The notes under the pieces: model-generated | Database searches by the model: none | The model's input: the letters and a program-made list of their open reading frames with translations, nothing else | What the model was told of the DNA's origin: nothing | Assembly: GCF_017571525.1 (NCBI RefSeq) | Contig: NZ_JAGETY010000003.1 | Coordinates: 124,001 to 188,000, forward strand | Reading direction: 5' to 3' | DNA: 64,000 nt | DNA from: Hymenobacter sp. BT559 | GTDB taxonomy: Bacteria > Bacteroidota > Bacteroidia > Cytophagales > Hymenobacteraceae | In this document: positions 18,380 to 27,348 of the stretch, piece after piece | How the letters are laid out: every line of letters begins with the position of its first letter | Position numbering within the stretch: the stretch's first letter is position 1 | Position numbers and translations under genes: made by a program

Positions 18380-20197
18380 TCAATCCTTAATTACATGTTC
18401 TGTAGGCGACACGGGTACCACAAGAACGCCCGCGCTGCGGTAGCGGGCAGGTCGCCGAGCGGCTGCCTCATATTGACCAGGCTTCAATACTTCTACTTCA
18501 CCGGCTGCGCCGGGGCTCGCGGTCAGTGCATCATACGGCACTACTAACGGCAGCGGGCGCTGGCCCGCGCTCAGCGCGTAATGGTGCCAGCACAACGCGT
18601 AGGCGCGCGGCTCGACCCAGATGCGGCGCAGCGGCTGGCTCCGCAACCAAGCGTAGACTTGACGCAACTCCTGCTGCTGCCGGGTCAGTTGCTGGATAAT
18701 GGTCTGCTCGCGATGCAGCCGGTAGCCACCATAGGCTCCCAGCACCACCAGCAGGACCAGCAGCCGTAGCTTGTATATCAGTGCACCGACGCTTTTCACT
18801 ACGCCTGGCCCACTAGTCCAAGCGGCCTGCCCTAGTATGGCGACAAGCAGAAAAAACGCCAGCAGCACCAGCAGCAGCGTGCGGGCCGGCGGGTACACGC
18901 GCTGCCCAAGCACCACTGGTAGCCACAGCCCCACTTGCAGCCACAGCACCCAGCCCAGTCGGCGCGTGGGCTGGGGCACGCGGCCCCAGCACAACGCCAC
19001 CGGGGCTAGCCACAGCACCAAGCAGTAAACGGCGGCGCTCAGCCCACGCTGGCCCAGTAACTCGGTGGCGGTGCCAACCAGCCAAGGCCCAATGCCAAAC
19101 TGGAACTCCGGCCATTCGTGGCGCGCCACGTACGGGTTGGCCAGCAGCGCCGCCCACCCCGACACCGCTTCCACCGGCGCGTAAAGCACGGTGCTTACCA
19201 AGGCCACGCCCAACGTGGCCAGTGCTAGCTGCCTCAGCTTGATGCACCGCACCCGAGCCGGGGCCCGGGCAGCCTGCAGCAGCAAAGCGACTCCTAGCCC
19301 CAATAGGGCATACAGATGCGTAGGCACAGCATACAGCCCCAGCACCCCGCTCAGGCCAAACACCGCCCAGGCCAGCTGCCGGGTGGTCCGCCGCGTGCCC
19401 GGCCGCAGCAATTCGGCCGTGGCAAAGAGGCCGCCTAGCGCTGCCACCATCGCCCAGGCATAGCCGCGCCCGGCCACGGCGTAGTACACGCCCAGCGGCG
19501 AAAGCCAATACAGCCCCAGCCCGAGCGTGGCCACCCCAAAGCGCAGGTAGCGCAGCATCAGCGCATACACTATCGGCAGTGTGAGCACCCCTGATAGGGT
19601 GGGCAGCAGCCGCAGGGCCAACGTCGGCGAGGCGCCGGGCAGCAGCCCGTGCACCAGGCCCACGAGCAGGTTGGCCAGGATATGGTTGTTGGGAAAGGAA
19701 TAATAGCTGGCCGTGACCGCCGCGCCCGGCAGCACGAAGTAGTCATACGAAGCTATTTCGTCGAGGCTCAAGGGGTAATAGCCCGCGTAGTAGAACCGGG
19801 CCAGCACCACCACCGCCAGCAGCGTGGCCGCCAGTGCCCGCTCGGCCGGGTCCAGCTGCCACACCGGCCGCCACAGCGCCTCCCACCAGTGGCGGACCCG
19901 CTTGCCCAACTGCAAGGCCACGGCTACCGCCAAGGACTGCCGCCCCCTTCCAGACCACCACAACCCGGCCAGCGCCAACAGCAGCGCGATAGACAGGGCT
20001 AGGCGCAGCTGTTGGTAGCGCCCGGGCGTGAGGGCGGCGGGCACTACGTCGCGGTGCAGGCCGAAGAATATTCCTCCTAAGCGGGGGTGCCTTACCTGCT
20101 GGGCCAAGCTGGCATAGCCACGTAGCCCCACCAGCAGGGTCAGCCCGCCCGCCGCCCCGAGCAGCAGGAAGCAGTGAAATCGAAGTAGAAAGCGCAT
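18380..20197 (-). CDS. GT-C type membrane glycosyltransferase, paralogue 1
   Basis: A 605-residue polytopic protein with roughly a dozen hydrophobic segments. D146-E147 in YYPLSLDEIASYDYF sits in the first large external loop, where GT-C enzymes carry their catalytic acid pair, and SFPNNH ends at 172. The C-terminal 120 residues are soluble. By family analogy it would move a sugar from a lipid carrier to an acceptor on the periplasmic side. It is the last of a leftward cluster and shares architecture and the PNNH motif with the genes at 20230 and 22636. Confidence 0.8.
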   Translation of the reverse strand: MRFLLRFHCFLLLGAAGGLTLLVGLRGYASLAQQVRHPRLGGIFFGLHRDVVPAALTPGRYQQLRLALSIALLLALAGLWWSGRGRQSLAVAVALQLGKRVRHWWEALWRPVWQLDPAERALAATLLAVVVLARFYYAGYYPLSLDEIASYDYFVLPGAAVTASYYSFPNNHILANLLVGLVHGLLPGASPTLALRLLPTLSGVLTLPIVYALMLRYLRFGVATLGLGLYWLSPLGVYYAVAGRGYAWAMVAALGGLFATAELLRPGTRRTTRQLAWAVFGLSGVLGLYAVPTHLYALLGLGVALLLQAARAPARVRCIKLRQLALATLGVALVSTVLYAPVEAVSGWAALLANPYVARHEWPEFQFGIGPWLVGTATELLGQRGLSAAVYCLVLWLAPVALCWGRVPQPTRRLGWVLWLQVGLWLPVVLGQRVYPPARTLLLVLLAFFLLVAILGQAAWTSGPGVVKSVGALIYKLRLLVLLVVLGAYGGYRLHREQTIIQQLTRQQQELRQVYAWLRSQPLRRIWVEPRAYALCWHHYALSAGQRPLPLVVPYDALTASPGAAGEVEVLKPGQYEAAARRPARYRSAGVLVVPVSPTEHVIKD

Positions 20198-20229
20198 GGA
20201 GGTTGGGGGCGGCTAAGCTGGCCATTAAT

Positions 20230-22026
20230 TTACTGCACCACGAAAATATCGGCAGCTCCGTGGAAAGCCGGCACCCCGCGCACGGGTGGGCCACCGGGTA
20301 CCTGCCGGACACCAGGCGGACTTACTACGTAGCGGTAGCGCACCCCGGGCCGGGGGCGGCTGTCGATAACCCATGGCTGGCTCCGAAACTCGGTGTGCGC
20401 AAAAAAACACAGGATAAATTGTGGCAGGGGCTCGGGCGCCAGCACGGGCCCCACGGGCTGCGTAGCCAGCCAGGCCATGGGCTGGCGCAGCATCTGCCAA
20501 AACTGCTTCTGTTCCGCATTGTGACGCTCCACCAGGTAAAGCTGGCTGGCCGTAAAAACCAGCCCGCCCCCTACCAGCAGTGCGCGTAGCGCACGGGCTC
20601 TACCACGCGACTGCGCCACCCGCAGCACCCAATCGGCCAGCAAGGCCACGAGCACGCACGCCGGCAAGGCCTTGTAAAAGAGCGTCCGCTCGGGGGCCGC
20701 CACCCGCTGCACCAGCAGCAGCACATAGGGGGTGGTGATAAACCAAACGCTGAGAGGCACCAACAGCTGCCCCAGCTGGGCTTGGTCACGCGGCAGCAAC
20801 CCTGCTTGTGCCCGCCGCCACCAGGCGCCCGTGCCGAGCAACACGGCCAGCAGGGGCAGCACCCCTAGCCAACGGTGCCCGCTGAGCCAACCCTCATTCA
20901 GCCACAGGTACACCGGCAACTGCCGCCAAAAGGCCCCGGTGGCCAGCGGCAGTACATAGTTATTATGAAATAGCAGCCCGGGGCCCGACACCAGCAGCAG
21001 CGGCGCGTAGAGAAGCCCCGCGCCCAGCAGTGTCAGCCCGCCCAGGGCCACGGCCGCAACCAACAGCGGCCACGCCCGCCGCCGCAGGGCCACCAACCCC
21101 AGCCAGCCGTAGGCCGAAAACAGAAAATATCCGTGGGTGGGCACCGTGTATAAGCCCAACACCCCGCTCAGCCCCAGCCCCAGCCAGGCGGCGCGCACCC
21201 GCGGGGCTCGCCCGGCAGCCTGCGCCGTGAGCTCCAGCACCGCAAAGAAACCTACGGCCCCCAACCCGAGCAGCAACCAGTAGCCCCGGCCCGAAGCGGC
21301 ATGAAAAAGACTCAGCTGCAGCACGCTGAATAAGCTCACGGCCAGCACAGCTACCCGAAAGCTGCTGCGCCGCAGCAGCGTCAGAAACCATAGTACCGTG
21401 GCGGCCGTGCTGGTAAGCATCACGGGCAGACGCATGCTCCACCAAAAACCGGGGTGAAGCTGATAAAACAACCAGTTGAGTGTATTGCTGCCGATGTGGT
21501 TATTGGGCATGGGATAGGCCGCGCTCACCACCAGCAGGCGCGCCCGTACAAACACCTCGTAGGAAACCCCATCGTCGGCCGGGATGATGACCGTACTATA
21601 ATAGAGCCGCAGGGCCGTGAGAGCTAGCAGCAACCCGCCTGCCCAGCACCGCTGCCGGCGCGCCAACCCGCGCCAGCCGGCCGCCAGCCCCCGGGCGCTA
21701 CTGGCTATTTCTTGGCCTAGCCGGCGCAACTGCTCCCGGCCTGCCAGCGCCAAGCCCAGGCCAGTGGCTAGGCCAAGCGCCGCCAGCGCCAGCCCAGCCA
21801 GCGCCCCCCGCAGCGCCGCAAACTCGGCGGCGGTATACGCACGGGGCTCCCAGGCATAAAACGTGCGCAAGGCCGCCGCCTCGGGCCAGCTGGCCGAGTA
21901 AAGTACCAGCGCCGCATAGGCCGCACAGCTCCCCACAATTCCTACCCCGCACACAGCATAGAAGATGACCGGCAAACTTGCTGTCCCATCCCGGCGGGGC
22001 GGGCTTTCCCACAGTTGCTTCATCAC
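20230..22026 (-). CDS. GT-C type membrane glycosyltransferase, paralogue 2
   Basis: A 598-residue polytopic protein. D151-D152 in IIPADDGVSYEVFV is the acid pair of the first external loop, and YPMPNNH (171-177) the signature shared with its two neighbours. HPGFWWSMRLPV is almost word for word the same as in paralogue 3, so those two are closer to each other than to paralogue 1. The C-terminal soluble region holds a short motif, RPRPGVRYRYV, also found in paralogue 3. It starts four bases after maf ends, so the two are cotranscribed. Acceptor and donor are unknown. Confidence 0.8.
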   Translation of the reverse strand: MMKQLWESPPRRDGTASLPVIFYAVCGVGIVGSCAAYAALVLYSASWPEAAALRTFYAWEPRAYTAAEFAALRGALAGLALAALGLATGLGLALAGREQLRRLGQEIASSARGLAAGWRGLARRQRCWAGGLLLALTALRLYYSTVIIPADDGVSYEVFVRARLLVVSAAYPMPNNHIGSNTLNWLFYQLHPGFWWSMRLPVMLTSTAATVLWFLTLLRRSSFRVAVLAVSLFSVLQLSLFHAASGRGYWLLLGLGAVGFFAVLELTAQAAGRAPRVRAAWLGLGLSGVLGLYTVPTHGYFLFSAYGWLGLVALRRRAWPLLVAAVALGGLTLLGAGLLYAPLLLVSGPGLLFHNNYVLPLATGAFWRQLPVYLWLNEGWLSGHRWLGVLPLLAVLLGTGAWWRRAQAGLLPRDQAQLGQLLVPLSVWFITTPYVLLLVQRVAAPERTLFYKALPACVLVALLADWVLRVAQSRGRARALRALLVGGGLVFTASQLYLVERHNAEQKQFWQMLRQPMAWLATQPVGPVLAPEPLPQFILCFFAHTEFRSQPWVIDSRPRPGVRYRYVVSPPGVRQVPGGPPVRGVPAFHGAADIFVVQ

Positions 22027-22030
22027 CGCG

Positions 22031-22603
22031 CTATAGTTGCCTCAGGGCCCGCAGCGCCGCCCATACGCGGTGGGTGGGTAGCCCCATTACATTGAAATAC
22101 GACCCCTCGAGCCGCTCAATAGCCACCAGCCCCAGCCAGTCTTGGGCACCGTAGGCACCGGCCTTGTCCAGGGGCTGGTACCGCTCCACATAAAAGGCAA
22201 TCTCCTCGGTGCTTAGCGGGCCGAAGTGCACGGTCGTTTCGTCAGCAAACACCATCGGTGGGCGGCCGTCGCCGGACAGCAGGCATACGCCCGTGTACAC
22301 CTGGTGCGCGCGGCCCTGCAAGCGCCCGAGCATAGCGCGGGCCTCCTCGGCATCGGCAGGTTTGTTGAGCACCTCATCGCCCAGGCAGACAATGGTATCG
22401 GCCGTGAGAAGCAGCTCGTCGGGGGCCAGGTCGGCGCGGTAGGCCTCGGCCTTATGGCGAGCCAGATACTCGGCCACCGCGGCGCGGCGCAGCGTAGGCG
22501 GAAAGCTTTCGTCGACCTCACGTAGCCGGATTTCGTAGGCCAGCCCCAAGTCGGTGAGCAACTGGCGACGCCGGGGCGAGCCGGAGGCAAGAAGGAGTTT
22601 CAT
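22031..22603 (-). CDS. maf: Maf-like nucleoside triphosphate pyrophosphatase
   Basis: A 190-residue Maf protein. LLLASGSPRRRQLLTDLGL is the N-terminal signature, DESFPP follows, and LLTADTIV carries the catalytic aspartate. KAGAYGAQDWLG and GSYFNVMGLP are the conserved C-terminal blocks. The family hydrolyses non-canonical or certain canonical nucleotides such as dTTP and UTP and is linked to cell-division control. It is lodged between two GT-C genes with gaps of 32 and 4 bases, probably for cotranscription only. Confidence 0.95.
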   Translation of the reverse strand: MKLLLASGSPRRRQLLTDLGLAYEIRLREVDESFPPTLRRAAVAEYLARHKAEAYRADLAPDELLLTADTIVCLGDEVLNKPADAEEARAMLGRLQGRAHQVYTGVCLLSGDGRPPMVFADETTVHFGPLSTEEIAFYVERYQPLDKAGAYGAQDWLGLVAIERLEGSYFNVMGLPTHRVWAALRALRQL

Positions 22604-22635
22604 GCGGTAAGTAAGCTAAAAGAACGAGTAGTGCG

Positions 22636-24447
22636 CTAGCGGGTAAAAATTGAATCGGCCGCCCCAACTGCCGCACTGGGCCGGGCCGCACCAAGCCCGC
22701 GGTAGCGGAAAATGCGGACCTGGCCGAGCCGGTGCACCAGCCTGCCCGCCCCGGCGGGGGCCAGACTATCTCCTCGCGCTAGGATATAGGCATATGCTAC
22801 GCCGGGCCGCGGGTAGCGGTCGGCCAGCCACTGCTGGGCGGGGGCCTGGGTATGGGCTTCAAAGCGCAGCCAAAACCACAGAAAGCGGTTGGCAATCAGG
22901 ATGGGCTGGTGGGGAGCCTGCCGGACCAGCCACTGATACGTTGCCTCATAGTCGGCATTGGCCCGGTGCAGCCGCCGGCCCCCAAGCACCTGGCTAGCCA
23001 CCTGGTAGGCGCCATACGGCACCAACGCCAGCCCTAATAGCCAGCGCCACTGCGCCCGCCGCACGGGCCACACCGCCAAGGCCAGCGCCACTAGCACAAA
23101 GAAAAACCATGCCTTATAAAACAGCGTTCGCTCGGGGGGAAGTACGCGCTGCACCACCATGGGCACATAGGGCCACAGCATAAACCAGAGCGCCGGCCAC
23201 CCTACCTCGCGCACCAGCCGAGCCTGGGTTGGTGCCAGCCTCCCCCGCCAGCTCGCCAGCACCAGCATGCCAAACAGGCCCAGCCCCAGCCCCACGAGTA
23301 GGCCGCCCAGCTGGCGCTGCCCCGCCAGCCACCCCTCCACAAACCACGCGTGGGCCGGCAGCTGCGCCCAAAAGCTGGCGCCAGGTAGCGCCCGCACGTA
23401 GGGGTTAGCCAGCAGGGCCGCCCTGCCCGATACCAGCAGCAGGGGGCTGTATAAAGCTATCGTTGCCAGCCCGGCTACCGCCCCCATTGTAGCTAGCCGC
23501 GCCAGCTGCCGCCAGTGATGCCGCTGCAAAGCCTGGCCCACCAACCACATAAACGCCGCGGTCACTACATAGGCAAAGGTCGGCACGGCGTAGCACCCTA
23601 GTATACTGGCGCCGACCAGGCCCGCCCAGGCCAAGCGCCTGCCCGGCTCAAGCGACTCCTCCAGCAGGGCCAGCAAGGCTAGAAATACCATGGCCGCCAG
23701 CAGGGCCCCCAGCCAGTAGCCACGCCCGACCGCCGCGTGGTATAGGCTCAACTGCGTCCAGCCCATGGCGCCTGCTGCCAGCTGGGCAGGCCAGTAGCCC
23801 AGGCGGCGCAGTAGCCCCCAAAACATGAGCACAGTGCCTAGGGTGCTGGCCAGTAACACCGGTAGACGCATGGCCCACCAAAAACCCGGATGCACCTGGT
23901 AGAATGCCCAGGCAATGGCATTGGACAGTACGTGGTTGTTAGGCACCGGGTAGTAGGCGCTCACAGCCAGCAGCCCGTGCCGCACAAAATACTCAAACGA
24001 ACCGCCATCATCTGCCCAGGGCAGCGTCAGGCTTAGGTACACCCGGACGGCCGTGAGAACCACTAAGTGCACCAGCAGCAGCCACCGCTGGCGGCGCGAG
24101 AGCCCGCGCCAGCGGTGGGCCACCCCAGCCCTCAGGCGCCACCCCTCCGCCAGGGTAGCCTCCAGTTCGGCCCGGCCGGCCAGGGTAGCGGGCCCCAGCC
24201 CCACCCAAGCCAATGTCAGCAGCGCAGCCAAGACGGCTAGCCCCCCCCCCGTATACTGCCAGGCCGCAAGCCCTAAAGCTGGCAGATGCCAGCCTTCGTA
24301 GGGGTAAATTGCCTCCAGCGCCTGGGCCTCGGCCCAGCTGGACGTGCCCAGCACCAGGGCGGCGTAGCCGGCCGCCAGCGCCAGGCTGCCTAGGGCCAGC
24401 AGCAACAAAAAGCGGCGGGGCACCTCCCCGCCGACTACGGCATCCAT
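22636..24447 (-). CDS. GT-C type membrane glycosyltransferase, paralogue 3
   Basis: I choose the ATG that gives MDAVVGGEVPRRF. A GTG three codons upstream is possible and is used for the numbering here. About twelve hydrophobic helices follow. D149-D150 in LPWADDGGSFEYFV and YPVPNNH (169-175) are the shared signature, and HPGFWWAMRLPV matches paralogue 2. The C-terminus is soluble with RYPRPGVAYAY. It begins 32 bases after the DUF1015 stop and ends 32 bases before maf, in one leftward transcription unit. A role in modifying a cell-surface glycan, lipid or protein is inferred from the superfamily only. Confidence 0.8.
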   Translation of the reverse strand: MDAVVGGEVPRRFLLLLALGSLALAAGYAALVLGTSSWAEAQALEAIYPYEGWHLPALGLAAWQYTGGGLAVLAALLTLAWVGLGPATLAGRAELEATLAEGWRLRAGVAHRWRGLSRRQRWLLLVHLVVLTAVRVYLSLTLPWADDGGSFEYFVRHGLLAVSAYYPVPNNHVLSNAIAWAFYQVHPGFWWAMRLPVLLASTLGTVLMFWGLLRRLGYWPAQLAAGAMGWTQLSLYHAAVGRGYWLGALLAAMVFLALLALLEESLEPGRRLAWAGLVGASILGCYAVPTFAYVVTAAFMWLVGQALQRHHWRQLARLATMGAVAGLATIALYSPLLLVSGRAALLANPYVRALPGASFWAQLPAHAWFVEGWLAGQRQLGGLLVGLGLGLFGMLVLASWRGRLAPTQARLVREVGWPALWFMLWPYVPMVVQRVLPPERTLFYKAWFFFVLVALALAVWPVRRAQWRWLLGLALVPYGAYQVASQVLGGRRLHRANADYEATYQWLVRQAPHQPILIANRFLWFWLRFEAHTQAPAQQWLADRYPRPGVAYAYILARGDSLAPAGAGRLVHRLGQVRIFRYRGLGAARPSAAVGAADSIFTR

Positions 24448-24479
24448 CTTTAACACAAGAACCTAAGTATTTTTATATT

Positions 24480-25823
24480 TTAGGGTAGTAGCTCCGTGAA
24501 ATAGCCGTTAAACAACGCATTGGCGTCATCTTCTTTCAGGCTCGAAAACAGTAGGCCGGCGAGGGTCTTGGGGTAAAAAAACGTGGACTTGGCCGGCATC
24601 ACGGCGCCCGAGTGGCACACGGCCTCTACCTGGGCCATGGTTACCTCGTTGGTGAGCAGCGCGGCGCGGGCCTCGCCGCGGTCTACGCGCTGCAGGCATT
24701 CGGCCAGGCCCCGCACGTAGGCCACACCGGGCCAGTTGCGCTGCGCCTCGGGGCCCACGATACCGAGTACCTTTTCGAGCACGAAGAAGTGCAGCACCGT
24801 CAGGTCCAGGTCTTTCACCTCGGGCGTGGTATCCCAGTCGAGCTGGGCGTGTACCTCGGGGCGCAGACGCAGCTTGTAGGCGCCACCGGGCAAATACAGC
24901 CCAAAGGCCCAGCGCTTACCAGCCATGAGCTCGGGCAGGTCCTGGGCCTCGGCTTGGGGCAGCACCGTGAAATACGGGGCTAGCCGGGCCAGAAACTCGG
25001 CCTCGGTGAGGCCGCCGGGCAGCTCCAGCAGCAGGCGGTGGGTGGGCAAAATGCGCACATCATCACTGGCCGCGTTGGTGAGGTACATGAGGTGGTAATT
25101 CCAGGGCTCGCGGCCGGTGCTGCCACCCGGCCCGGCGGCCAGCTCGCGGGCCTGGCGGTAGGCCAGCGAGCCTTCGTAGCGGTGATGCCCGTCGGCCAGT
25201 ATCACTTGCCGGCCCGCCAGCACTTGCTGAAAGCGCCGGATAAGCTGCGCGTCCTGAATCACGGCCAGCACATCGCGGGCGCCCTGGTAATCTTCCTCGG
25301 TCTGGCACAATGGGTCTTCGATGGCCGCATCCATGAGGGCTTCCAGCTCAAAATCCTCGTCGCGGTACAGCCCGTGGGTGGCGCTGGTTTGAAACTGCAA
25401 TTCGGCCAGCAGCTCGGCGCGGTCATTGACGGCGGCGGGCAGCGTGTTTTCGTGGCGGAGCACCACCTGCTCGGCCCAGTCGTAGGCCCGGATGTGGCAC
25501 ATAAAGCCCTTGCGGCAGCGCTCGCGCCCCGGCTCGCCGGGCACCCGGAAGTACTGATAATAGACGTAGATGCCCGGCAGGCCGTCTTCGCGCAGCACGC
25601 CCTCGGCCTGCCACTGCGCCAGGCGGCGGGCGGCGGCCGCAGCCGGGGCTAGCCCCTCTTCAGGGCGCGGCACCGAGAGGTGAATGGAATTGAGCGGATT
25701 CTGGTACAGCGCCTCGCGCTGGCGCGGGCTCACCACGTCGAACAGCGGCGACACCACGGCGTCGATATCGGTGCTCAGGGCCGGATTGTAGCGCCAGCCG
25801 CGCACGGGTTGAATTTCAGCCAA
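24480..25823 (-). CDS. DUF1015 protein
   Basis: The family, of unknown biochemical function, is clear from IDAVVSPLFDVVSP near the start, NSIHLSVPRPEEG, ILADGHHRYEGSLAYRQ with the conserved DGHHR, and the C-terminal MPAKSTFFYPK. I place the start at the TTG giving LAEIQPVRGWRYNP. The frame is open 26 codons further, but those codons are a translation of the palindromic repeat upstream (CSLLTIHCSLL) and are not protein-like. A start as far up as the ATG at 25901 cannot be excluded. The gene follows pdxH and leads into the GT-C cluster. Confidence 0.88.
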   Translation of the reverse strand: MAEIQPVRGWRYNPALSTDIDAVVSPLFDVVSPRQREALYQNPLNSIHLSVPRPEEGLAPAAAAARRLAQWQAEGVLREDGLPGIYVYYQYFRVPGEPGRERCRKGFMCHIRAYDWAEQVVLRHENTLPAAVNDRAELLAELQFQTSATHGLYRDEDFELEALMDAAIEDPLCQTEEDYQGARDVLAVIQDAQLIRRFQQVLAGRQVILADGHHRYEGSLAYRQARELAAGPGGSTGREPWNYHLMYLTNAASDDVRILPTHRLLLELPGGLTEAEFLARLAPYFTVLPQAEAQDLPELMAGKRWAFGLYLPGGAYKLRLRPEVHAQLDWDTTPEVKDLDLTVLHFFVLEKVLGIVGPEAQRNWPGVAYVRGLAECLQRVDRGEARAALLTNEVTMAQVEAVCHSGAVMPAKSTFFYPKTLAGLLFSSLKEDDANALFNGYFTELLP

Positions 25824-25837
25824 AACAAATAAGAGAG

Positions 25838-25917
25838 AACAGTGAATAGTGAGCAGTGAGCAGTTATCGGGAGCCACCAAACAAACCTGTTCACTGCTCA
25901 CTATTCACTGCTCACTA
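25838..25917. repeat. Palindromic repeat built from CACTGCTCACT units
   Basis: CAGTGAATAGTGAGCAGTGA at 25840-25859 and its exact reverse complement at 25891-25910 flank a 31-base spacer. Each arm continues with another AGTGAGCAGT-type unit, so there are also short direct repeats within each arm. It fills the space between the pdxH stop and the DUF1015 start, where it could end or stabilise the pdxH transcript. Such units are also known as dispersed repeats in other bacteria. Confidence 0.75.
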
Positions 25918-25922
25918 CTTCC

Positions 25923-26576
25923 TCACGGGGCTAGCCGGCTGATTTTCCAGCCCTGGCCCTCGCGCTCGTACACCAGGCGGTCGTGCAGGCGGCTGGGGCG
26001 GCCCTGCCAGAACTCTACGCGCTGCGGGCGCAGCACATAGCCGCCCCAGTGCGGCGGCCGGGGCAAAGGGTTCTGGCCCTCGAAGCGAGCTTCAATATCG
26101 TGCTCGCGGCCTTCCAGCTCCTCGCGGCTGCCTATCACCGCGCTCTGGGGCGAAGCCCAGGCACCCACCTGCGAGCCGCGCGGCCGGCTCTGAAAATACT
26201 CAGTCGAAACGCCTTCCGGGGCTTTTTCCACTAGCCCCTCTACCCGCACCTGGCGCTCGAGGCCCGGCCAGAAGAAGTTGAGCGCGGCGCGCGGCTGACT
26301 GGCCAGCTCGTGGCCCTTGCGCGAGTCGTAGTTGGTGAAAAACAGAAAGCCCGCGTCGTCGGGAAGGCCCTTGAGCAGCACCACGCGCTGGCTGGGCTGC
26401 CCGGTGGCCGCGTCGACAGTGGCTAGGGTAAGGGCAGCGGGCTCGGGCAGCTGGGCCGCCACGGCCTCGTCGAGCCACTGCCGAAACTGGGCTACGGCAT
26501 CGGGCCGCACGTCGGTTTCGAGCAGGGTGCGCTGGGCGTAGGTCTGGCGCAGGTCGGCGAGTTCGGCGTCGGTCAT
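25923..26576 (-). CDS. pdxH: Pyridoxamine 5'-phosphate oxidase
   Basis: A 217-residue FMN enzyme when started at [13 protein letters not shown], as in the family. An upstream start would add 29 unlike residues. [20 protein letters not shown] and [20 protein letters not shown] are the FMN-binding core, [20 protein letters not shown] the substrate region, and the end WKISRLAP is the invariant C-terminus that binds PLP phosphate. It makes pyridoxal phosphate, the cofactor of HisC and PabC encoded in this same window. First gene of the leftward cluster. Confidence 0.96.
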   Translation of the reverse strand: MTDAELADLRQTYAQRTLLETDVRPDAVAQFRQWLDEAVAAQLPEPAALTLATVDAATGQPSQRVVLLKGLPDDAGFLFFTNYDSRKGHELASQPRAALNFFWPGLERQVRVEGLVEKAPEGVSTEYFQSRPRGSQVGAWASPQSAVIGSREELEGREHDIEARFEGQNPLPRPPHWGGYVLRPQRVEFWQGRPSRLHDRLVYEREGQGWKISRLAP

Positions 26577-26645
26577 GCTGAAAGGGTAAATTTTTAAGGT
26601 TGAATGTTGACTTACTGGCAACCTGCTTGCTGCGCGGCTCGGTTG

Positions 26646-26653
26646 GGCAAAGG
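26646..26653 (-). promoter_or_regulatory. Candidate -7 box for pdxH
   Basis: On the minus strand TACCTTTG matches TAnnTTTG exactly, about 70 bases before the pdxH ATG. No TTTG lies at the usual distance upstream, so only the -7 half is supported. Confidence 0.45.
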
Positions 26654-26716
26654 TAAGGGCCACAACCGGGGCTAGCCGGGCACTATCTAACCCAGGCGTG
26701 CGTACATTAGGTACTT

Positions 26717-27265
26717 ATGAAGCCCGGTACCTTTCTTATCTCGCAGCCCTTTCTGGGCGACCCTAATTTCGAGCGCAGCGTCGTACTGCTGTGCCGCCAC
26801 CGCCCCGAGGAGGGCGCCTTTGGCCTGGTGCTGACCAGGCGCACGGAAACTTTGCTCGGCGACGTGCTTGAGCTGCCGCCTGGCCCCGCCACTGAGCTGC
26901 CCCTCTACGAAGGCGGCCCGGTGCAGCTCGATACGCTTCATTTTGTGCACCGCTACGCCTCGCTGCCCGGCGCTACCGCACTGGGCGAAGATGCGTATTG
27001 GGGCGGCGACTTCGACTTACTTATCACCCTCATAAACAGCGGTATTATCCTACCCGATGATGTACGTTGCTTTGTAGGCTATTCGGGCTGGTCGGCGGGG
27101 CAGCTTGAGGCCGAAATTGAGCGCGGCTCCTGGATTCGGCAGCCCGCTAGTGCCGGGAAAGTATTTACTTTGAAGTCTGATGCGTTCTGGCAAGGCATTT
27201 TGCGCGAAAAAGGCGGCCGCTTCCGCGCCCTGTCCAACTACCCGCTCGACCCGCGCCTAAATTAA
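26717..27265 (+). CDS. YqgE/AlgH family (UPF0301) protein
   Basis: A 182-residue member of UPF0301. GTFLISQPFLGDPNFERSVV is the family's first block, GAFGLVLTRRT the second, and YEGGPVQLDTLHFVH and YWGGDFD the next. The end carries CFVGYSGWSAGQLEAEI. The fold is known but the role is not. In pseudomonads a homologue (AlgH) influences alginate gene expression. Divergent from pdxH. The DUF349 gene follows 83 bases downstream in the same direction. Confidence 0.93.
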   Translation: MKPGTFLISQPFLGDPNFERSVVLLCRHRPEEGAFGLVLTRRTETLLGDVLELPPGPATELPLYEGGPVQLDTLHFVHRYASLPGATALGEDAYWGGDFDLLITLINSGIILPDDVRCFVGYSGWSAGQLEAEIERGSWIRQPASAGKVFTLKSDAFWQGILREKGGRFRALSNYPLDPRLN

Positions 27266-27348
27266 TTTTTCTTACTGCCCTCCGTTCCGGCGTTCCACAG
27301 CCCCCGTTTTTCCGGCCCCGGCCGGCCGCCGGCTTTTCGTTTTGCTTT

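Noticed and set aside
25838..25917. Possible CRISPR array, because short units recur
   Set aside because: The units form one inverted repeat pair, with no regular spacers and no cas genes nearby.
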